In this document: positions 22,601-34,600 of the stretch, one piece after another
How the letters are laid out: each line of letters opens with the position of its first letter
Numbering within the stretch: the stretch's first letter is position 1
From: Psettodes erumei
Lineage: Eukaryota; Chordata; Actinopteri; Pleuronectiformes; Psettodidae
Length of the DNA: 64,000 nucleotides
NCBI GenBank assembly: GCA_016785225.1
Contig: JAFBJZ010000510.1
Location: 1,860,001 to 1,924,000 of the forward strand
Reading direction: 5' to 3'
The notes under the pieces: generated by a model
What the model saw: only the letters and a program-made list of their open reading frames with translations
Told to the model about the DNA's origin: nothing
Database searches by the model: none
Translations under genes and position numbers: made by a program

Positions 22601-25600
22601 AACAGCGTCGGGGCAAAAATGTCATCAAATTCCATTAATAAAAACCCTAAACAATGCTAATGTCATTCTGTACTTCCTCACTGAAGTATTCTTTGGCCAA
22701 CGTTTCTCAAACAGAAGTCGATAGCGCGGGACTATTTTAACGCTGTGGTGTTTGTGTGTGTGTGTTGTACTGACTCAAAATAACCTGCAGTGTCCAACAT
22801 GAGGAGAGTAACATGTATGGATTAGCTCACTGTAGTTGTGTCGGCGTTGTGTTGCCCTGGACGTTGTTTCCGCCACAGCTCCGCTGAAACCATCAGGGTG
22901 ATGGCCCCCTCCGTCAGAGCAACTTATCAACAGTTTCCAAAATAAAACAAGCACAGGGATCCATCATGCGTTGCCTATAATTACCTAATTACATGAGGAG
23001 GATGTTGTGCATGCGCCCCCGCCCTTATCTGGGTGTGCAGAGGCGTTGATGGATGTGAGGTAATGGTGCCACACAGCTACATCTGTCCCGATGAGGAAAC
23101 CTGTGTTTTTTTTCTTTTTATGGTTCGGGAGTGGGAGGACGGGGAGTCGCAAGGGGCCAGGGGGTGGAGGAGGTGCCGAAGTGTGCTCTGATGGATGTTG
23201 TGAGGGAAGGGGGTGGAGCACATCCTGTAACTTAAGGGTCACCGGTTTCAATCCCAGCTGACCTCCCCCTTTTGTGTCCGCAAATACTGCCGTTTGGGCG
23301 TTGTTGTTGTTTTACAACTTAAGAGCGACTGCATGTGGATGTTGCCGGGCTTTGACTTCGCTTCACTTGAGCACAAATGAAACCAGCGACAGATCTGTCA
23401 TCGTTTTCATTACTGCACATAACCACGTGCACACGAGCAGCATACATCTCATTTTACATATAAACAGCAGCGGTCAGGATGAAGTTGAGAGAAGTCTTGG
23501 GTTCCTCCTGCAGGTTAAGGAGCTTCTTAAGAGGCTTTCAGCGTCTCATCTTCCAGTGATTCTGGGAACTCACTAATCATATTTACATCAGGTTTATCAA
23601 GGTTATTTGGACAAATGCATTAACGCAAACCTGAAACGTTCCCGCTCCACATAAAGGACCGGGGGGGAAATAAACCCTGCCTCCATAGTCGAGGTCAAAC
23701 TGCCCATTAACCCGCTGAAGATGTCCCCCAGTAAAGCCGCTGACCTCACGTCGTCACGAGCATGCACGGCGCAGGTCAGGAGTGACAAGAGTCTTCATCA
23801 GTGAACCGCAGTGAGTCACAGGCTCTGGTGTTAACTGTGAACATGTCTCCTTTTTTTTTCTATAAATGGGTTTTGTTATGGCCTGACGTTACTCTGAGTC
23901 ATCCTCCGCGCTCATCGTATACATCGCATCGTAGCGTTAAAAATGAAAAGTGGCCGTGATTGAAGTGTTTGATTGTCGGCCGCCGGGACCGGAGGCTGAT
24001 GTCACCGGGGGAGCTGTGTGATTTCTTTATTTTGTCTCCACTGTGTGGGTTGCTTTGTGTAACAGCGCCGCGTTGCCTGGACTTTTTGATGTCAAGCCTG
24101 TGCGTACAATAAACATTGAGTAAAAGCGGCTGCACGGCACTGTGTAAAGAAATCAGTGTGATTTGGATTAAACTGGGTGGATGCACAGAGATGCTCAGAT
24201 TTGCTGCTGCTGTCGTATCGGGTGTGGGTTCACGTCGGTGTGTGCGGGGTTGTCAGCCCTCTTCTCTCCTTCCCCTGTGGGATTCAGATTTTAAAGAGAG
24301 AGCGAGCGGCGCCGCTGTCTGCCAGTCTCTGTGATCAGACCGACGAGAGGAAGTCTCGTGTTGCCGGGCTCCGGCGTTTTTGTCTTCATGAGTCGCGACT
24401 GTCGATGTGTGTTGACGAGTGTTCGCCCGTGCTCCCTGCTCTGTTCCGTGCCCACGGTGAGTGTTCTCCTGCCCCGCCCCCTCCCTTCTGGACGCAAATA
24501 GAGGTTCTGTGAATTCGGGCTGGCCCTGCTAATTGTGGTTGATATGGGAGGGGCTCGGTGGGGGCAGGGGTATCGTGCCCCCCCCTCCAGCTCAATCTTT
24601 GAAGTATTAAGTGGACAGGGCACCTTGTCATTAGGGCTGAGTCTTTCATGTGTGTGTGTGTAGTTTTTGTGGACCTTGTTAGCAGAGGGCAGGGCACTGA
24701 AGGAAGTGAAAAAGGGTGTAATTTTGGACTCTCTTGGGAAATGAGAACAAGAAAGAAAACAAAGTGGGGAAAAGAAAAGAGTGAGTTTGGAACCCCCCCT
24801 GCAACAGCACTTTGGTTCTGATTGTGTGTTTTGGAGTTCTGGGTACTTAAGCAGATACGAGCTGTTTTTTATGAAGCCTGGAGAGAGCCAGGAAATGAAT
24901 ATGGGGCAGAGTCCTCTCTGCTTCTGTGCTTTTTATTTGTTCTTAACGACTTTTTTACTCTCGTTAGCAGCCTCCTGGGTTCAGGGATGACAGCGCTGGT
25001 CTCAGCAGCTGTTTGCTGGATGGGACAGACACTTATGGTCGCTGATCCTGTACACCCCCCCCCTGTTATTTAGTGCTTTGCCTTACGATCAAACACTTGG
25101 ACAGCTACTTACATTCCTGTCAGCCACAGCTGCAGGGACTGGGTCTGTTCAGTCAAATTTCTTCTGCTTTTGCATGAATCACATCCACCATGACCTTTTA
25201 TGGACAAAGTACCTTTTACAGACATGATGCTATGAGATTGGAGGATAATTTACAATTTGCTAACTTAAACATTTCTCTTTTTCTATCCATTGGTCCAAAA
25301 CGATGATCACTACCGCTAATTACCCTGTTGAGCAGTTCAATGAGAATGAAGGCAGTTAGTACTTCTCTGGCCTTATGCACAATCTGCCTGGCCTAATTGA
25401 TTATTAATGCCACTGATAAGAATAATAAATAAGGTTAGCAGTGATGTATTATGAACTGTGCACAGCTCTCCTTGTGAAACTTATCTTTCTTTCACGCTGT
25501 TGTTTTTTTTATTTTCCTCCACTGCCTCATCGACGGCCTGTCTGAGTAATGGCATTTTCATTAACTTTGTGCTATCAGAGGAGAAAGTGAGAGCTGGGAG

Positions 25601-28600
25601 CAGAGGCAACGTGACTCCGCCACCTCAGGACGACTTTGTCACATCGGTCTATAGCCGAGGTCTTCGGGGAGCTGTGCCCCGCACCATTAGAGGCGGCATT
25701 GATTGAGGGGACACTGTTTTCAGCGGTGCACTTAGCTTCAATCAATGGCGTTTGCCCTGACCTTAACTACCTCGGTGAGCGCAGCTTCCCCGGCTCATGT
25801 CCAACCGCTCTGCTGTTTTTATTGCCTGGAAAGACGTCTGGGAACAGAGCGACTTTATGAAGCGTGCGAAACTCCAGATTTCACTTTTTGAAGAAGCCGG
25901 TTCACGTTGAAGATCCAGCTCGGGTTCCGCCGCCCGCGTCGTTGAAACCGTTTTACAGGTGTGAAGCAGTGTTTAAGGAAACTGACATCGCTCACCGGAT
26001 GAGAAGGTGTTGTCCTGAAACATTTTCTGCCACCCATCGTCCTCACTAAGACAATTACGGCAGTAAATCGTAGCTCTCAGCACTTCAGGGCGTGGTAGAA
26101 GCTCTCCTGACAGATCTGCGCTCTGACAGCAGCTCTGCTGAGTCAATTATAGTCTTTCAAATGAGCAGCATCTGTCTCGTCTCTCTCTGCCTGTCCACAG
26201 AGGAGCCGCTCGGGGATGAAAGAAAATGCAAAGCCTTATCCTGTGTTTCATCAGCCCCACACTTTGCCTCCTCAGCAGTGCTGCTTTGTTTTGTCTTTTG
26301 TGGGTTACAGATGAGGAGAGGGGCAGCCCTTCAAACCAGGAGGTCACCGGTTGTTGCTGAGGACAGATCTCAGCTGTGAATATGTTTCTTCCTTCGGTTT
26401 AAGGGACATGACGTAATCTCTGACCACCGTCACACACTGGGCTGAAAATGCTGCTCCCAGGGTTTGACTTGCTGTCAGTCCGAGCAGCTCCAAACCCAAC
26501 ACACGAGTTAAACTGTGAAATAATCACTGTTTGCCGACTTTAAATCCAAAATATTAAGATTGAAGTTAATGTTGGGGACTGGGGAAGGCATTATGTCTGA
26601 ACAAGTTAGGTCCAGAGGGACGAACTGCGACCAGCTGTCTCATCAGTAAAGTCCACTGGTGTGTTTGACCCACTGGAGGACTGTGGTTTGTTGTGTTAGA
26701 CTAGATGAATCCACCGGGCCGAGTAGAAGCGGCTCGTGTTAAAAAGGAGCGCGTGCCGGTGCCCGGCACATGCTTCAAAATGTAAAGCTCAGGGAGATCC
26801 ACGCTACCATGCAAACCCAGAGGCTGATTATTCTTCGAGCTGCATCTAATGGTCCTCATACAACACATCAAGACATTCCTTAAAAATGTCTGTTTAAATG
26901 ATGACATTCAGAGTCTGCCTTCCTTACGTGTCTTGTTTTGTCCCACCAGGAGGTTCAGTCGGTTTATTGTTTAAATCCTGCTCTTTTTTTTCCTTGAGAC
27001 ACTGGAACTGGAATGTGTCAGTTTTTTCCATATTTTTTATTTGATATTTATTTAATTTTTAAATAATATCAAGCACATTGTGGCCATTGTCATGTAGCAC
27101 ACATCACATGTAAATACACAGTAAATTGCTCTTCTGCAATCCCAGTGAAGCTCCTCACAGGTTTACATGGTACAAATGTGCGTGCGTGCATGTGGGTGGG
27201 AGGGTGGGGCGAGACAAAGACATGAATCCAAGCACCTGTCAAATAAATATTTGATTGACTGTTGTCCAGTTTAAAAGCTGCGACCATCATCTGCAGTAAG
27301 GAAAAAAAAACATATTGTCCCTTTAATTAGTAATAGGTCATTACTAATTCATGCAGCTAATCCATTCACAAACTGATTCTTGTTCATTCCACTCATTTCC
27401 TATCTGCTGCTGGGACAGCTGGGTGGGTCTGTGTCTGTGTTTCCGGGGGGGGGGCGGGGGTTACAGTGCCTGGAGCAGTACAGTAGAGATTGATTGACAT
27501 GACCTCTGAGGAGGAGGGCGATGGGATTGGACGGCAGACAGACAGACAGACGGAGGGAGGGAGGGAGGCGATGACAGCGCAGGGAGACGGGCGTCACTGA
27601 TACACAGCAGCTTGTTTATTTCAGGCCGCTCTCCGTGGACCGACAGTCACGCGCCTCCAACGAGCGGAGAGAGAGAGTAGGAGCTCGGCTACCTCAGCAG
27701 CAGCGTGGCGTGGAATACCGGAGCAGGCTGTCGTCCGTGCGCGCGTGTTCGCGTGTTGCGCTCCGCAGTCAGCCGCTCCGGTCGCGGCCGTCTCACAGAT
27801 CACGGCAGCCGGCTGTGATCGGAGATGATGTGCGTCTTCCGGCCGGGCGGGGAGAGGGAGAGGGAGAGGGAAGCCGTCTCGTCTGCCGCCGCCAGCCTGA
27901 CGGGAGATGACAGCTACCGTTTAGCGGGCGGGCGAAGGCGGGAGACCGCTCGCCTCTGGCTGTTGCGTCACAGCAGATTTCACTGTCTCACCCCCACCCC
28001 CTCCACTTCCCCCGTCTTTTATCAGGGGGTCTCGCCCTGGTCAGGCAATGTTTTGTACTGCCTCGAAATATTCCAAAAAGCGTGTGTTTTTGTAAGGGAG
28101 ATAAGTCATGAACCAGCTGCCATCTGACGACTGAGGCTGTGCAGCCAATCAGAGCTGCGGTCCTATTTCTGGTCAGCCTTGAATCAACTACACAGCGTGG
28201 ACGTTCACCAGCAAAGCAGCACCGTGGACGTGTTAAAGTGGTAAGAATGTAAGAAGATGGCACAGCAATAGCAGTTACTCATGGACATGAACCCTGACTG
28301 TCACTTTTTAAAGGACCATTTTTGCACCACTGATACAGAGAGAAATCCAGGAGGGAAGAAGCACAGAGGTGGAGTTCTACGCCCAGATTTACTCAGATTA
28401 TACCAGAATGCATTTCAGCCAGGCGGCACTTCCTGCTTTTAGTCTCTCATTTTTATCTGAAAGAACAATCAGGGAGAATCAATGGTAGATGTGGAAATAC
28501 ATGTAGGGACTTGAAGGAAAATGGGCCTTCTGGGAAAAAGCGCGCATCGTTACTTTTCTTGAATCATGAAAGGGCCGGTGATGGTAGATCAGAGGGCCGA

Positions 28601-31600
28601 GTTGAACATCGTCCATTGTTTTTGGCACGTATGAGACACAGAGCGCCGATTTGGCAAAGGCAACATTTGGCTGAAATGTTCCAGTGGCGGCAGTCTTGAC
28701 GCTTGATTCTCGTGCACAACCACACGCACGTTAAATCAGTCCTTGTTCCCATGGCGGCATTCTCCAGCTACTTCGGCTGTGCCGCCGAGACCGCCGTGAT
28801 GGACCAGAGCGTGTCCTCTTTACCCATCAAAGAGTCATTTCATGATAATTCTTCCTCTGCAGAGTCGCTCAGCGCCGATGATTAATTCATCCCGCTCTTC
28901 TGATGTGAAATTACAGACTGTTTTGGGAAAACAGGCCGCATACTGAAGCAGGACAAATTGACAGGACATGTCTTTAATCAAAGGCGTGTATTCAAAATAT
29001 GGAGAGAAAATACAGACGTTAGTCCACTTTTGACAGGACTGTAGTGTCGAGAGATAAAAAACAGGTGGGCTACACTGTCTCCAGGACTCTCGCTGTAACT
29101 CCCTGCACTGTACTGCATCCTGGGGAGGAGGAGGAGGAGCAGGTGGGTGAGTGGGCGTACACTCGGCCCGGGCTCCTCCGAGGTCGCGGAGGTCGCCATT
29201 TAATGGGCTCGCCCGGACCGCCCGTGTCAGCGAGAATCTCTCACTCTATTTATTGCCTCGGCCGGCTGCTTATTTCTCCGGGGCAGAGCTGGCACCGAGC
29301 CTTATTACCTCACACTACTGCAGGGAAGGGCTATTTTTTAAAATGATTTTTGCATTTGAGGCGCTGCGCTGCCAAACTGATCAAGAGATGTCTTAGCTTG
29401 AGAGCAACAGAGTAAAACAGGGGGGAATTCCTGGATCAGGAGAGCGTGAGCAAACTCCAGCGCTCGCTCGATAAAAAGCCTCAAACACGAAACACGTCTT
29501 CGCTTCGCTCCCGGTGCGATCCTGTTGGTGGAAAGTGCGCGTTGTGGCGTAAGAGCCCGTCGCTAACGCTACGTGTGGAACAGCAGCACCAAACTCAGCT
29601 GTTGTTGTTGTTGTTGTGAACTGGGTCACGCAAACACAGGAGCCCGGCCCACGCGGACCTGTAAGACGCCAGAAACAATGCAGCAGTGGTGAAACAATCA
29701 TCCACTTTGTCTCTTCTCAAGCTGCGCTAATAAAATCTGGCTCCCTTCTAAAACCTCAAGTTATTTGAATTTGTCCTCTCCGCAACTTTTTGCTGAAAAG
29801 CATCATGACAATTCTGCAATAAGACCACACACTGTATGTTGAAATCATCAGTGTTGCTTGTTATCGTTGAAAACCAAACGCACACACAGTGGACATAATC
29901 TTGATAACCAAGTAAAATCCTAAACATCTGCCCAGTACAACTTAAAAAAATGTAAATGCACCTTCTTTTTTGTCTTCAATGTGTGGCTGGCCTGTTTTTC
30001 AACTGGGGTCAGAGAGACGCTAACTGTTTTCCCCCGGTTCCTGTGTTCATGCCAAATTAAACTAATCCCTGGCCGTCCGCAGCTCCCCATGTGACCGCCA
30101 GACAGGAGAGTGGTGCGTGTTCCTTTAAGACAAAATGTACCCTCTTTTGGTCTCGTCATCAGATTTTAAAACGACGCGCGTCATTTTAGAATTTCCACCG
30201 GGTGTCGGCCATGGTGTTAAAAATCCAGAACCCTGACAAATTAAACCATCTACCTTCACATCAGGAACCCCACCCCCCACCCCCCACCCACCCGCAGCCC
30301 TGTGGCCGAGGTCGGCGCAGGTCGGGGGGGCTTGGGTGCGTAGGAGAGGATCAGGATTGTTGCTGACATCAAGAGCTGTGAGCCTGGATAATGTGGGTTT
30401 CTGTTTGAAGTGTGGATGATGGGTGATCCTGCTGCACCGTGTCTACACGGCCCCATTCATCCCCCACATCACACGCACTCTTTGTTTTTTTGGAGAGGGG
30501 GAGGAGGCGGACTGGAGGTGTGGAGGAGTCGGCAGGCTGACGCTTGTGTGACTTCTTTCATTTCTCATTGCCGCTCTCCCCTGGTCTCTCCTGTCACCCT
30601 CGCTCTCCTCAGATCAGGCCCAAAATGAAATACAGCTCCGGATTAGAAGGAGATCAGTGAACTCCTCTTAAGCCTCCCTTTCTCCCTCTCCCTCCTCCAT
30701 CTGTCTCTTGTCTCCACTAGCTTCTCTCTCTCTCTCTCTGTGTCTTACCTTATTGTCTTCTCCATTTCCATCCTCGCAGTCTTTAACTTTCTTTGTCTTT
30801 CCTCTCCGCCTCCTTTGTCTCTGCTGCCGTCGCCTCCTGCTGCTTTTCTCCATCAGCCCGCGTCTCCCTGTCTCCTACCTACTACGTTCTCCCTCTCTCT
30901 TAATCTTTTCTGCTCAGTCTCTTTTTTTTTCTGTCCCTCCCTACTTTTCTCATTACCCTGTTGTCAGGTTAATGTGTCTTCTGAGTCTCTGCTCCAAAAC
31001 GCTATTCTGCTACCGCGAGCGGCAACCCCTCTGACCCGTCTTCGAACGACAGAAACGTGTCTCATTCAGGGCGTAGCCGCACGTTACCAACAGGTTGTGG
31101 CTGCAGAAGGTTTTATGAATGTAGTTCCGCGTAAATGTTGAGAGCTGAAACCAGTCACCTTCCATAACAAGGCTTTCAAAACCCAAACCTAGACTGTTGT
31201 TCTCCAAGGGCAAAAGACGTGTGGATTATTGTGTTGTATTTTTTTTAGATGAAACTATATATTTGTGAGCTGTTTTTTAAAGATCTCCATCTTCAGTAGG
31301 AAGCTGTGGCTTTCGGGGCTGGGAGCCGCAGACAGAATAAGGAAGTAAGAAAGTGTTAAGAGTAACTAACAAGGGGAAAAATAGAGAGCAACACCAGCCT
31401 TTATCCTTTAATATCTTCGTATCTCTTACCGTCTGTGTTTGGCTTAATCCCTCACCCACCTAGCTCCCTCCCTCCCCCCCTCCCTCGTTCTCCCCCTCCC
31501 TTGTCGGCTTCAAAAGGCCGTCTTCTTCACCTGTTAGCGCTCGTTCCTGCAGGGCACAGTTTCTCAGTTTCTTTGTGTTCTTTTTCCTTTTTTTCTTCTT

Positions 31601-34600
31601 CTTCTTTGGTATTAGAGAGCATCTTCTTCTCTTGACCACATCAGACAGGGCTGGCCGCCACTCCCCCCGGGACACAGTGTAATGCGGGAGATGGAGGAAG
31701 GGTATTTTTTTTCGGGGTATTTCTGAGGACGCAGGGGGCGGGGGGGTGGAGGCGTCGGGTTACCTGAGTCCTGCGAGGACGGGGAGACATCAGGGCGATA
31801 GAGTTTACAGCTCGCGGGCACAGCGGCGGCGCGCTCAGTGCAGCGGAGGGATCAGACGGCTGCTCTGCCGTCTCTCTCCGTTTCTTACTCCATTTATCTT
31901 CAGGCTGGCAGCGTTCGCCAAAACAAATTGAGTCGGGCATCTTCCGAGAGCGCCGCCGAGCGAACACCGCTCTGAGCGAATGCGAGCGTCCTCACCTCGG
32001 TGCCAGACCAACGAGCTCACGAGACGTGACGAGCAAAGAAGACGCCGCTCGGAAAGAAGTACCGGCGCAAACGAGGCCACGACAAGTGTAACTCTGTGGC
32101 TGACCGACGTGAAATTCGTCGTCTTCATAGCCGTCATGTCAACACATGTTGCCGAAGCAGTTCACGTCAGGACCATTTTCACAGTTTTCGGGACACTTGA
32201 AATACTGTGTAAGCTTGTTTGACATTTCCGCGAATTAGAAGAGTTCAGGTTGGGTCCAAAGATGGATGAGTTATGGTGATTAACGGTGCAGATGTCAGTC
32301 AGAATGATCCTTTCTCAGATATCCGCCGTCCTGTAGGACACATCCTTCCTTCTCCCTGCTCTTCCCTCAGAGTCTGAGGATTTGTCCGGTGGGTGGGGGT
32401 GGGGTTGCTGTAGGAGAGCTGACGCTTGTTGGACAGAGAGAGGTGCCGAGGGAATCCTGTGTGGTTTTTTTCTGCTGCTGCCAGCAGACCTCAGGCTCCT
32501 GTCGACCTGGACAGGAAGAGGAAACTGGCTGTCCACAGTTTACAGGGTCACCAGGGAGGTTATTTCACTCCTCCTCGAGGATTTGGAAGCTTTGTCAGCG
32601 TGATGCAGATCTTGGCTACTTTCTGATGATGACGTAATCCAGTTCTTTTCATTCAGAGGGCTACTGAACAAGTTTGGCCTTCAACTGTTCCCGCTGATGG
32701 AGGCCAGATGGAGGCTGCGATCACGTGACAGCCGTGGCTGGAGACATGATGTTTTCAGGTTGTCTGTCCACAGTCCACACAAGCATTAACAGATTAGAGA
32801 TCGGTGGTCAAAGGTCAAGGTCAGTGTCTCCTTCAAAAGAAGGATTTTGGCCATAACTTCTATCAGAATCAGCATCAGGAGCTAAACAAGGTTCTTTCTT
32901 TTTTGATCCTTTCAGTGAATTTGCATACTAAGACAGTAGAACAAGAACAACTTAACTGGCACTGCATGTATTAGATGTTATATATGAATGTGGACACACT
33001 GATGTAACCTGTAGCTCGACTGGTTATCATGCAGCTGTTCTAGTTATTTTCTTCCTCAGCTCTTCTTCTCGATCCTTTTTTCCTCAGGTTTTAGTGAAAT
33101 AGAGTTTTTGCTGTTTTTTTTGTATTGTTCAGGTGTTTCACTGCAAAAGAACAAGAATGGCAGGTGGAAGTCAGTGTTTCAACACAAAGCCTGTGGCAGC
33201 CAACTGTAGATGCAGTTTTGGACTTGTGTCCAACATTTATTTAAATATTTATGCAAAATTTGTGAATACTGATGCCCTGAGATGTTTCAAGGTTTCATGA
33301 CCAAAAGACAAAAGAGGCAAACATTATATTTTGATATTTGTACTGAATTCAGGTTTCATCTGAAAATGAATGAAGAGTACTCTGCCCTATATGGATCTTT
33401 GACAACCTGGGCTCAGGCCCAGAGCAGGACCTTAATCACATGACATTAACCTCCTCCTCCTCCTGGGAGTTCCACTCTCTGATTTGTCATTAAAGGGTCA
33501 AATCTCCTATTTAAGCCTCACCTTCCTCAGCCATCGTAAAACTCTGAACCTAAGGTCTGGAGATTCTTCTGTACGCTCCCCCAGAACCACGTTTTGGGTT
33601 TGATCAAATTAGCGAGGGCAGATATATCAAAGCCGCGGCTGAATAATAACTCGGTAATTGCTCCATCCTCCCCTGCACCCCCGCTCCCCCTGCCTCCTCC
33701 TCCCCTCTCTCCGGGGTTGGACCGGTGTTATCAGCTCTTAGTCTCGCTGTCTCTCTGCCTCCCGGCGCTGCCGATCTCTCCCAGGGCTTGTCTCCGTCTT
33801 ATCTCGCCCCCACACTTCACGGAGAGGAAGTTCTTAGAGGGGCTGGGCCCGACAGATAGCGACTGACCTGTCTCTTCCCTCCAGAGCGGTTCCCTTTTTT
33901 TAAGGAAGCCGCAATCTGCTAAGTGAACTCAAATGGGTGACTAGATTACCCTCCCCCCTTTTTTCTCTCTGAGGATGAGCGCATTCCCTCTCCCTTGTCT
34001 GTTCCCTCCCTCCCCGTGCACCTGTCTCTCCTTAATGAAACAGGAAAGCTGCCTGTGGACTCAGGTGGCACTTCTTTGAAGTCGCCGCCCTGTTGGGAGT
34101 TTGAACTCGAGGAGGGAGGGGCCCCGGTGAACACGTCAAAGGCAGAGAGCCGACAGAAGTTAAACGACTCCTGCGAACCTGCTGCTCGCGGCCTCTTTAA
34201 AAACTCTCTTCCCTTCGTGGCTTTGATTGACTGTCTGATGTCTGGAGGCAGCCAGAGAGGAGCCGCACTCCAAAACAGCTAATCAAGGTTCGAGGATCTT
34301 TGGAGTGAAAGCTGCTGATGGTTTTCTTCTACTGTCAAAGGCAGAAAAATATCTTTTTGTTTCTCTTATCAAAGCCAGATGGATCTTCACTTGAACCTCC
34401 CTCCTCAAAAATGGAACCGTGCACACACCTGGGGATGGCAAGACGCTTCCTTCTTTTCACCAACACATTCAAATGTCTGTTGTTTCACACGTCTAATCAG
34501 CGCCATCGTGGAAAGAAAAAAAGCGGGCGAGGGAGCGTGTCTCAGGGCCTTGCGAGCGTCGCCACGGCGTGAAATATGCAAATCGCCGCTTCAGCATCTG

